A stretch of DNA of 64,000 nucleotides, taken from positions 1 to 64,000 of the forward strand of contig JAZSPB010000076.1 in the NCBI GenBank assembly GCA_045537235.1, given 5' to 3'. The translations under genes and the position numbers were made by a program. Below the pieces are notes generated by a model. It ran no database searches and was not told the origin of the DNA. It was given only the letters and a program-made list of their open reading frames with translations. How positions within the stretch are numbered: position 1 is the stretch's first letter; each line of letters starts with the position of its first letter. Of this stretch, positions 52,190-59,672 are shown one piece after another. Source of the stretch: RGIG8775 sp045537235. Its GTDB lineage: Bacteria; Bacillota; Clostridia; Oscillospirales; CAG-272.

Positions 52190-52375
52190 TTAAGCGCGGG
52201 TGATCTTGCCCGAACGCAGGCAACGGGAACAAACGGCAACGGTCGTAGGGGTACCGTCAACGATTGCCTTTACCTTACGAATGTTGGGCTTCCAACATCT
52301 GTTGGTCTTGCGGTGGGAGTGGGAAACGTTCTGTCCGAAGACAACGCCCTTTCCACAAATGCTGCACTTTGCCAT
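52190..52375 (-). CDS. rpmB: 50S ribosomal protein L28
   Basis: A 61-residue L28: MAKCSICGKGVVFGQNVSHS, NRCWKPNIRKV, and a second Cys pair in VAVCSRCLRSG, i.e. the zinc-binding (C+) form. The start at 52375 has AGGAGG upstream; nine extra in-frame codons before it are not needed. It has its own promoter and lies inside the 7.4-kb interval. Confidence 0.95.
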   Translation of the reverse strand: MAKCSICGKGVVFGQNVSHSHRKTNRCWKPNIRKVKAIVDGTPTTVAVCSRCLRSGKITRA

Positions 52376-52440
52376 TTTGACACCTCCTGTATGCGGCTTC
52401 ACGCATTGATGCGAGTTGAACTCATTACATAACGAGATAT

Positions 52441-52469
52441 ATTATACCATAACCGAGGGGAAAATGCAA
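52441..52469 (-). promoter_or_regulatory. Sigma-A promoter of rpmB
   Basis: On the minus strand: TTGCAT (52469-52464), 17-bp spacer, TATAAT (52446-52441). A vegetative promoter, so rpmB in the interval is probably expressed during growth. Confidence 0.82.
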
Positions 52470-52490
52470 TAGTTTTTTGAAAATTTTTTC

Positions 52491-53801
52491 TCACAAAATG
52501 GATTTTTCTTTCTTTTTTTCAATGCAGGGGACGGATTTTTGACCGTAGACCGCTCCCGAGCCTTGTGCTGACTCAATGCGGAGCAGACGATTGTACTTGG
52601 CTACGCGCTCGCTTCTGCAAGGTGCTCCCGATTTGATATAGGGGGCATTTACCGCGACGGCGATATCCGCCAGTGTTGTGTCTTCCGTCTCGCCGGAGCG
52701 ATGGGAGAGAATAAAGCCGTAATGGGCATCCTTCGCCGAGTGGATGACATTCAAGGTCTCGCTGAGTGTGCCGATCTGATTGGGTTTGATGAGAATAGCA
52801 TTTCCCATGGCTTCTCGAATTCCCTTGGCAAGACGGGAAACATTGGTCACAAACAGGTCATCTCCCACCAGCATGATTCGCTTTCCGAGACGCTCGGTCA
52901 TCTTTTTCCACGCATCAAAATCTTCTTCGCCAAGACCGTCTTCGATGGATATGATGGGGTAACGGTCGACATATCGTTCGTAGGTGGCGATCAGTTCATC
53001 GGCGCTTTTTACTTCGTCTCGTTTGAACATATGATATTTTCCGTCCTCGCGATACCAACCGCTGGCTGCCACATCCAACGCGATCTTGACTTCGTCGGTG
53101 GTGTAACCGGATTTCTCAATGGCGCGACAGATCAGCTCAATGGCTTCTTCGTCCGATTCCAAGTCAGGGGCATAGCCGCCTTCATCTCCCACAGTGGCGG
53201 TTCTTCTCATTCCTTTTAGGATATTTCCAAGTGTGTGATAGATCTCGCTTCCCATACGAAGACCTTCCGAAAAGCTTTCCGCGCCAACGGGCAAGATCAT
53301 GAACTCCTGAATTTCCACATTGTTAGCCGCATGAGCGCCACCGTTGAGAATGTTCATCATGGGAACGGGAATGCGGTATGCGTCAATGCCTCCGAGGTAG
53401 CGATAAAGGGGAATGCCGTAATGATTGGCAGCAGCGCGTGCATTTGCCATGGAAACCGCCAGAATGGCATTGGCACCTAAACGGGACTTATTTTCGGTGC
53501 CGTCCAGTTCACAAAGGATACGGTCAAGTTCATGCTGTTCACAAGCATTGATGCCCGAAATGGCGGGAGAAATAACTTTACAGACGTTGTAAACCGCCTT
53601 CATAACACTTTTTCCGTGATAATAGGCGGCGTCTGCATCCCGTTTTTCGTGGGCTTCAAATTTGCCGGTCGAGGCGCCCGATGGAACGCTGGCCACTCCC
53701 ACAGTTCCGTCATTTAGAAAAACCGTGGCCTCCACCGTGGGATTGCCTCGCGAGTCAAGGATCTCCCGCGCGCAACATTTAACAATTTGAGGTTTGCTCA
53801 T
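52491..53801 (-). CDS. eno: Enolase (phosphopyruvate hydratase)
   Basis: A 436-residue enolase. Conserved blocks are intact: REILDSRGNPTVE, VPSGASTGKFEAHE, MNILNGGAHAANNVEIQEFM, VGDEGGYAPDL, SIEDGL, LIKPNQIGTLSET and SHRSGETEDTTLAD. The C-terminal tail (KKKEKSIL) is slightly longer than usual. AAAGGAAG precedes the ATG. No sign of decay. A glycolytic gene inside a recombinase-bounded interval is unusual; whether it is the only copy cannot be known from this window. Confidence 0.95.
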   Translation of the reverse strand: MSKPQIVKCCAREILDSRGNPTVEATVFLNDGTVGVASVPSGASTGKFEAHEKRDADAAYYHGKSVMKAVYNVCKVISPAISGINACEQHELDRILCELDGTENKSRLGANAILAVSMANARAAANHYGIPLYRYLGGIDAYRIPVPMMNILNGGAHAANNVEIQEFMILPVGAESFSEGLRMGSEIYHTLGNILKGMRRTATVGDEGGYAPDLESDEEAIELICRAIEKSGYTTDEVKIALDVAASGWYREDGKYHMFKRDEVKSADELIATYERYVDRYPIISIEDGLGEEDFDAWKKMTERLGKRIMLVGDDLFVTNVSRLAKGIREAMGNAILIKPNQIGTLSETLNVIHSAKDAHYGFILSHRSGETEDTTLADIAVAVNAPYIKSGAPCRSERVAKYNRLLRIESAQGSGAVYGQKSVPCIEKKKEKSIL

Positions 53802-56096
53802 TTTATTTGCTTCCTTTCTTTTTCTCTACCGTTATTATTGGCAATTGAGGGGATTTTATTCTGCTTGCTGAAATATGAATGTTGGGCTTTTAAAGGGCAG
53901 AGCGAAAAGGACCTGGGGATATCCTCAACGGATTCTTTGCTTGCATTGAATTCGTCTTTGGGGGTTGACAATGATAATAAAGTGGGCTATACTGAATATG
54001 CCAAAAAGAAAAGGAAAAAAGTATATCGAGGCGGTGTAATCATTCGTCGCGGCAAGGTGGTAAGTAACGGCAAGCGAACACAGACGGACTCCTTGATCGA
54101 TAATGTTTTTCCTCCATATGACCCCTTTGTTAAGCACGGAAGTGAAGCGCATCGTTTGGCATTGGATTGGGCCTATAAGGCAGATACCAAGGCAGGGGAC
54201 ATGACTTTGATCTCGTATCATGACAGGTGGTATTTGGTTCAGAAATTCGATGATGCAGATTCAAAGTATTTAATTCGTCGCCGTGTTTTGAAGGCGGAAT
54301 TTGAGAAAGTAAGCAAGGAGATTGAAGAAAATGGAAAGAGCGGAGATATCAGCTCCATACAAAGAAGACTTACTCGGAATGATAAACGCAATAAATCGGG
54401 TTATTCCTTTAAGGAAAGAGAATCAAGTGTTGATCGTGATGTTATTGAACACAGACGAGAAGGTCAATCAGTGGTTCGAATGGTTACGACCGAGAGTGAC
54501 GGGCGAGAACGATCTGGACGCGACGGAGGCGGAGATCGTGAGGGCAGCGGTCAGGATAGACAATGGGAAGGATCCGAACGAGAGCTAACCCAAGAAGATC
54601 GTGAGGCATATGCGGCGTTTACAAGTGAACTTGGGGCGCATATGTCGGAGGCTATTCTTGGCAATGAGGATTTTATTGACCGTGTGGTGCGCTCCGATGC
54701 TTCACTGACCGAGAAGGTGATCGGGAAGATCAGAAGCTTGAAGGAAGCCTTTGCTCGCATTGGAGATGCTGAGGCGCAGGCACAGCATAAGAGGTTGGTC
54801 GAGGCTGAAAAGCGGTATCTTAAGGCCATCAAGGCGGCGGGGTATCAGTATCGAGGCGGTAAGGTTTTGGTGTCGGAGGAGGAAAAAGAAAACACCGCGG
54901 AGGGCGGTGTCATTCAAGAGGCGGATCGTGTAAAATATTCTTTGAAAATCAAGCATACAGACGGCTCGATAGAAGAGTTGGCAGATGCAAGAAGTCTGAC
55001 TGAGGAACAAGCTAAAAATTATCTCAAGCAAGCCAAGACCGGTGCTTTGCAAGGCCATACGTATATACCTGTTAGAAAAGACACACCACAAGTAATTATT
55101 GACACACTCAAACAAGTCAATGAGAATGTGGATGACTATTCTTTGGTGATGCAAGTAGGAAAGGCCAGACAGGCAATGTCTACAGAGAAATCAGGCAGTC
55201 GCAGACAAAAGCGAGGAAACAATGTCAGAAAACATGGATTGGGTCCCAAGGAGATAGTGACTATTATGAGTTGCCTTGACGATCCTACTGCGATAATATA
55301 TCAAACCAATCGTGTAGACAAAAGTGGCAAAGATCTTCCCAATAATGTTGCAGTGGTTGTGGAGTATTCTGTAAGCGGTAACGAAAGCATTGCCGTGATA
55401 GAATTCGATAGTTCTATTCCGGCAGAAACAATCGGATTAGAGCAGGGGGATACAAGATATCATACGGTTGTTACGGTATTTGAGCCGGACACAATGCGAG
55501 ATGATGTGGCGTTTGATTATGTGTCTGAATTGTTGTCTAACCCCAACAACATTCTTTTGACAATAGAAAGAGGACAACCCGCAAGAAGTGCCACCCGGGA
55601 GAAACATCCCAACACTTCAAGCAAACTGCCCTCTAATCCTATTATATCCAAAAATTCAGAAATGTCAACCCCAAAACCGAAATTTTCTTTGAAGGAAAAA
55701 GGAGAGCGGGGCGAAAACAAAAAGTCCAATTCTTATACCAAAGAAGAAGCACGCGCCATGGTAGATAAGATCATGGAGGTGTTTGTGGGAGAGGGATATC
55801 ATGGCAAACTTCCGGGCAAGAGAACCGAGGCGATTGATCGGGCACATATGATATTGAATAGCGCAGAGCCCGGAAAACGCGGAAGTGCGGCGTTGGATTT
55901 TGCGGATTATATTCTTCGTCATGCGGTGCTGGAGGATACGGTTGACGTGGATGAGGTTGCCCCCTATATGGAGAAGGTCGATCAGCTCAAGCCCTATTTG
56001 CGGCGATTGAATCTTGAGGAGCTTCGGGATGAAATTCGGCATCATTATGATACTGACAGAAGTCTGCAATGGTGCTTGCCGGTGTTGAGGCGGTGA
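53787..56096 (+). pseudogene. Phage polyvalent-type protein, decayed and composite
   Basis: An open frame of up to 769 codons with no ribosome site; its 5' end overlaps the start of eno, so the beginning is truncated (plausible phage sequence starts about 53860). Segments: a basic N-terminal part (to about 54320); a stretch of low-complexity Arg/Gly/Glu (about 54400-54580) that is probably a shadow of another frame; then sequence like MuF-associated polyvalent proteins (GPKEIVTIMSCLDDPTAII, RYHTVVTVFEPD, PKPKFSLKE). The frame ends at 56096 where a neighbouring frame continues in family-like sequence, suggesting a frameshift near 56066. Probably a prophage remnant. Confidence 0.6.
54331..54588 (+). 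CDS. Small phage-type protein nested in the decayed polyvalent frame
   Basis: An 85-residue protein (MERAEISAPYKEDLLGMINA onward) in the +1 frame relative to the long frame. It has AAGGAG 10 bp before the ATG and looks like a compact helical protein. The overlapping stretch of the long frame is low-complexity, so this frame is probably the real one here. Family not recognised. Confidence 0.55.
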   Translation: MERAEISAPYKEDLLGMINAINRVIPLRKENQVLIVMLLNTDEKVNQWFEWLRPRVTGENDLDATEAEIVRAAVRIDNGKDPNES

Positions 56097-56317
56097 AAAT
56101 GTATTATGAGTCGTTTAAGCAAAAAAACACGGGTCGTCAAGCCGCCGCGTCTGATTTAACAGAGGTCAACAAGCTCCATCGCCGTGTCGTTTATAATGTA
56201 TCAGAATTTCTTTCATTTGTCAAGAGCAAACTAAGGTACTTGTCATACGATATGCTTTTATTGGAACAAAAAAGTAAAAGAGAGACATTTTTCGAAACAA
56301 TTCAATATATCGAATAG
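56069..56317 (+). pseudogene. Frameshifted tail of the phage polyvalent gene
   Basis: A short frame (AGVEAVKMYYESFKQKNTGR at its start) that continues the sense of the long phage frame after it breaks at about 56066. It lacks its own ribosome site. Read as the 3' remnant of the same gene. Confidence 0.45.
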
Positions 56318-56513
56318 AAAAACGGCAAAAAATATATTGTAAATAATTGTATTCAAAAAGAGAATATTAACATGAAATGAGAAGCAATGGAGATGAGCGA
56401 AAAGCCGAGAAGAAACTTAAATTCTTTTGGGAAATTCGTTTGGGACCGTCAGAGGTGTAGAAGAATCGAGAGGGTATTCTCATAATTCCCGGGCAGTTGT
56501 TCCCGACCTTTTG
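56318..56513. other. Non-coding right end of the element
   Basis: AT-rich and without a supported gene. It runs from the end of the phage remnant to the right terminal inverted repeat. An in-frame TGA at 56512-56514 blocks any read-through into the 3' half of the hydrolase gene. Confidence 0.6.
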
Positions 56514-56525
56514 AGAAAAAATGAC
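56514..56525 (-). repeat. Right terminal inverted repeat of the element
   Basis: AGAAAAAATGAC, the exact reverse complement of 49094-49105. It overlaps the right copy of the attachment repeat. Confidence 0.85.
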
Positions 56526-56534
56526 CTATGAATG
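56521..56534 (+). repeat. Right attachment repeat (attR core)
   Basis: ATGACCTATGAATG, matching 49079-49092 at 13 of 14 bases. Replacing ACC by ACG leaves Thr unchanged, so a crossover anywhere in the repeat yields the same protein. Confidence 0.85.
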
Positions 56535-56985
56535 GGGATATTCAAGAGGTGAACCGCAAGCGGTATCCCCGGTGGATAAAGTGCGTCGCGTAGTCGAGTA
56601 CGGCGTGACGGAGATCCCTCCCGAAAAAATATTTTTGGGAATGCCAAACTACGGTTATGATTGGCGGTTGCCCTTCGTAATGGGTGAAACGGTGGCGCGG
56701 TCACTTTCCAATGTGGAGGCGGTAGATCTTGCCAAGACCAATCGCGCGGCAATTTTGTTTGACGAAGTAGCGCAGTCGCCGTATTTTAACTACTTTATAA
56801 GAGAGAACGGACGAAATACGGAGCACATCGTTTGGTTTGAAGATGCAAAAAGCGTAGCGGCAATGCTGGGGCTGGTCGAGGAGTTCGGTTTGCGCGGTTT
56901 CACCGTGTGGAATTTGATGCGTTACTTTCCTCAGTTGTGGCTTGTTCTCAATAACACCTTCCGCATCCGAAAAACACTTTCTTGA
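56521..56985 (+). CDS. sleL: SleL/YaaH-type GH18 cortex hydrolase, 3' part (detached)
   Basis: Codes MTYEWGYSRGEPQAVSP onward, with EIPPEKIFLGMPNYGYDW and FTVWNLMRYFPQ, the last third of a YaaH/SleL GH18 domain. The ATG falls in the attachment repeat and has no ribosome site; an in-frame stop lies 7 bp upstream, so it should not be translated where it is. Joined to the 5' part at TYE it gives 282 plus 150 residues, matching the roughly 430 of the family. No frameshift or internal stop, so selection has kept it intact. Confidence 0.9.
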   Translation: MTYEWGYSRGEPQAVSPVDKVRRVVEYGVTEIPPEKIFLGMPNYGYDWRLPFVMGETVARSLSNVEAVDLAKTNRAAILFDEVAQSPYFNYFIRENGRNTEHIVWFEDAKSVAAMLGLVEEFGLRGFTVWNLMRYFPQLWLVLNNTFRIRKTLS

Positions 56986-57047
56986 TCTGTAAATTTGGGA
57001 ATTCCTGCAAAAGCGGTAAAAAAGGATATTCAATGCCTATAATAAAA

Positions 57048-57086
57048 GCCGAAGGTCTTTTTTGGATATGACCTTCGGCAAAATTT
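57048..57086. terminator. Bidirectional terminator after the cortex hydrolase
   Basis: A perfect 10-bp stem GCCGAAGGTC/GACCTTCGGC with a 12-nt loop, followed by AAAATTTTT. It separates the convergent hydrolase and esterase genes. Confidence 0.88.
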
Positions 57087-57090
57087 TTAA

Positions 57091-58170
57091 TTATTTATCT
57101 GCTCTTTTTTTCAAAATGGTGTTCATATATACCAGCCAGTCGCGTCGGCTGAAATAATGGGAGCCGTCACGGAGATGATAACAAACATTTCCCTCATGAA
57201 AATCAGCCCCGGGGACGGGAAGCCTGTCGGGGGCGACAAATCCCGAAAGTCCCAAATTTTCCCACGCGCGGGAGGCTGCTACGCAGGAAAGATACTCGGA
57301 GTCGGGATCGGCCCAGGTATCCTCCTCCGCCGAGCCGATCAGAACAACGCGAGGGGCAATGGTGGCAAGGAGCATATGTTGGTCGAATGTCAATGCTTTG
57401 TGATCTACATATTTTTTATAATTTTCACAGAACCAGTAGGGGAATGTCTTGGTAATGTTGGAGATCTGCTCGCCCACCTTGCCGCGCGTAATGGCAGTGC
57501 CGCTGCATCCGGAATCATTGGAGATGACATAGCGGAAGCGTTCGTCCAACATACCGGTTACCAGTGCGGTCTTTCCCAATCGAGAGTGACCGGCTACCGC
57601 ACCGTGCTCATGATCCAATTGATCCAATGTCATTGCATAGTCCATCACGCGCATATTAGCCCATGCCCACATGAGAATCTTGCCGGTATCGTTTCCGTTT
57701 TTCCGAATGCCGTCGGGGAACAGAATGCCTGCAAGACCGTTGGTCATATCGTTATTGTCGGAGGTTATATTTTGATAGCAAAGTTCAAAAACGGCAAAAC
57801 CGTTGTTGATAATTTCTTCGACGGGAAGATATTTGCTTGGTACTAAATATTCAAAGTCGTTGTGAACTATGAACGGATATTTACCTTTTTTATTAGGAAT
57901 GACCGCCGTGAAGGGGAAGGAAAAATCTTTTCCGCAGACCTCGACATGAGCAACGATCTCATATTTGGTGGCCGCACCTGCGCAGAATCTACGCTGTGCT
58001 CCATTGGGTGGAATGACTTCGAATTCCACTTTGGTCGGCTCGGGAACGGGCAGTCCGTATTCCTCATTGAAAAGCGTTGTTTTATATTTTTCACGGATGG
58101 TACTCCATGTGTTGAAATCAAAAGCATCAAGCTCACAGATACCTCTTTCTTTCAGCATTTTTTTTAACAT
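57091..58170 (-). CDS. CE15-like (glucuronoyl esterase family) hydrolase
   Basis: A 359-residue alpha/beta hydrolase. The nucleophile S196 lies in AGHSRLGKTAL, the GxSRxGK motif of CE15 glucuronoyl esterases, and the His is probably in LRDGSHYFSRRDW near the C-terminus. CE15 enzymes cut ester links between glucuronoxylan and lignin. There is no signal peptide, so this one would act in the cytoplasm, perhaps on imported oligosaccharide esters. Single gene with a consensus promoter; GGAGGG precedes the ATG. Confidence 0.82.
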   Translation of the reverse strand: MLKKMLKERGICELDAFDFNTWSTIREKYKTTLFNEEYGLPVPEPTKVEFEVIPPNGAQRRFCAGAATKYEIVAHVEVCGKDFSFPFTAVIPNKKGKYPFIVHNDFEYLVPSKYLPVEEIINNGFAVFELCYQNITSDNNDMTNGLAGILFPDGIRKNGNDTGKILMWAWANMRVMDYAMTLDQLDHEHGAVAGHSRLGKTALVTGMLDERFRYVISNDSGCSGTAITRGKVGEQISNITKTFPYWFCENYKKYVDHKALTFDQHMLLATIAPRVVLIGSAEEDTWADPDSEYLSCVAASRAWENLGLSGFVAPDRLPVPGADFHEGNVCYHLRDGSHYFSRRDWLVYMNTILKKRADK

Positions 58171-58203
58171 TCTTTTGCCCTCCTGTTCAAAATTTCACAC
58201 TTG

Positions 58204-58232
58204 ATTATAGCAAAATTATTTTTCTGTGTCAA
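58204..58232 (-). promoter_or_regulatory. Consensus sigma-A promoter of the CE15-like gene
   Basis: On the minus strand: TTGACA (58232-58227), 17-bp spacer, TATAAT (58209-58204), about 34 bp before the start codon. Confidence 0.88.
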
Positions 58233-58290
58233 TAAAATGCGTGTTTTTTTCAAAAAAATGCAAACATTTCCAAAAAAGTAAAGAAAAGAG

Positions 58291-58319
58291 TTGAAATATT
58301 CAAAAATATGGTGTAAAAT
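58291..58319 (+). promoter_or_regulatory. Sigma-A promoter of the yfmF-yfmH-lgt-folD run
   Basis: TTGAAA, 17-bp spacer, TAAAAT, 33 bp before the start at 58353. The genes downstream are closely spaced, so it may serve all of them. Confidence 0.7.
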
Positions 58320-58352
58320 AAATATGTATTGCTTATAAAAAGGAATGTTTTG

Positions 58353-59672
58353 ATGATACCACAAAAAAGAGTTATTTCACCGTCACTGACTTTGGATGCG
58401 GTGCAAACCGACCGATTTAAGACCGAGACACTTTCGGTCAGTATAGCGGTTCCCATGTCAAGGGACTTGACGCCTGTTCAGGTGTTGGTTCTGTCCATTC
58501 TAAAACGGGGAACCGAGAAATTTCCGACCCAGCGAGATATTAATCGCCGTTTGGATGAGTTGTATGCGGCAGGGATCGGTATTCGCACCGACCGATACGG
58601 AAATACCAATCTTCTTGGCTTTTATGCCGAGCTTTTGAGCGAGGAATATGCCGACCGAAAGACTGATATTTTTGACGGTGCCTTGGATGTGATTCTCCAA
58701 ATGCTTTTTTGTCCCTTGACCGATTCGAACGGGCATTTTCTTGCCCATTACATTGAGAGTGAAAAGGACAATTTATGCGATGCCATTGAAGCGCAGATCA
58801 ATAACCCCCGTTCTTATGCCGCGGCGCGTTGTCGCGAGATCATGTTTGAAGGGGATGATTACGGAGCTCCCATTTTGGGAACCGTGGAGCAGATTCGTTC
58901 TGTGACACCCGAAGAACTGACCGAGGCGTATCAGAGCTTGATTCGTGACCACGCTTTCCGTGTTTTTTATCTTGGCTCCAAGAGCGCAGATGAAGTGAGT
59001 TCTCGGATTGAGAAGAAACTATTGTCATATATTTCGGGAAACGACTCCCAATGCAAAACAGTTGGCTCTTGCGTGAAGACGATTAGAAAAGTAAAGAGAG
59101 TAGAGCAGGAAATGCCGCTTTCGCAAGGCAAGCTGGTTATGGGCTTCCGTACGGGTATCCATGTTTTTGATGGTGAATTTTATCCTATGCTCGTATTCCT
59201 TGATATATACGGCGCATCTCCCATCTCCAAACTTTTTATGAATGTGCGAGAGCGTTTGGGACTTTGCTATTATTGCAGTGCTACTTACGATATTTACAAG
59301 GGCGTGATGTTTGTTTCTTCGGGTGTCGCCCCTCAAACGCGAGAGAAAGCGGAGTCGGAGATCTTGGCACAGTTGGAAGAGATCTGTCGGGGCAATATTT
59401 CCAAAAGCGAATTTGAAGCTGCCAAAAAATCCATCCTCGGAAGCTACCGTTCCATTTCCGATATGCCATCAACCTTGGAGTCCTATTATACGGGACGCGA
59501 TCTTTTTGGTGTTCGCTGTACGGTTGAAGAATTCATGAAAAATATCGAACGTGTGACCGTTGATCAGGTGATCGAGGTGGCGCGGAAGGTGTCCTTGGAT
59601 ACCGTTTATTTCTTGAGTGGCGGCAATTCAACGGGGAAGGAGAACGAAGATGAGTACAATGACTTTGTTTGA
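58353..59672 (+). CDS. yfmF: EF-P 5-aminopentanol modification-associated protein YfmF
   Basis: A 439-residue M16 peptidase-like protein without the HxxEH zinc motif, i.e. the inactive partner type. NNPRSYAAARCREIMFEGDDYG, SPISKLFMNVRERLGLCYY and GSYRSISDMPSTLESYYTGRD match the YfmF group. With YfmH it is linked in Bacillus to modification of elongation factor P. AAAAGGAA precedes the ATG at 58353. It overlaps yfmH. Confidence 0.9.
   Translation: MIPQKRVISPSLTLDAVQTDRFKTETLSVSIAVPMSRDLTPVQVLVLSILKRGTEKFPTQRDINRRLDELYAAGIGIRTDRYGNTNLLGFYAELLSEEYADRKTDIFDGALDVILQMLFCPLTDSNGHFLAHYIESEKDNLCDAIEAQINNPRSYAAARCREIMFEGDDYGAPILGTVEQIRSVTPEELTEAYQSLIRDHAFRVFYLGSKSADEVSSRIEKKLLSYISGNDSQCKTVGSCVKTIRKVKRVEQEMPLSQGKLVMGFRTGIHVFDGEFYPMLVFLDIYGASPISKLFMNVRERLGLCYYCSATYDIYKGVMFVSSGVAPQTREKAESEILAQLEEICRGNISKSEFEAAKKSILGSYRSISDMPSTLESYYTGRDLFGVRCTVEEFMKNIERVTVDQVIEVARKVSLDTVYFLSGGNSTGKENEDEYNDFV

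Larger units (their letters stand above)
49085..56526. mobile_element. 7,442-bp skin-like intervening element in the cortex-hydrolase gene
   Basis: The interval separates two in-frame halves of one LysM-GH18 gene and is bounded by a direct repeat. Just inside its ends lie perfect 12-bp inverted repeats (49094-49105 and 56514-56525). It codes a SpoIVCA-sized serine recombinase at its left edge, a 60-residue small protein, a DUF6873-like protein, ribosomal protein L28, enolase and decayed phage genes. Recombination between the repeat copies removes exactly 7,442 bp and restores a 432-residue enzyme. Known parallels are the sigK skin element and other sporulation-gene interruptions excised in the mother cell. 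The housekeeping cargo is atypical. Excision itself is inferred. Confidence 0.85.

Noticed and set aside
48245..56985. The two GH18 pieces as independent paralogues or a simple frameshift.
   Set aside because: They do not overlap in domain content, they join exactly at one conserved motif within a shared 14-bp repeat, and 7.4 kb of unrelated genes lie between them.
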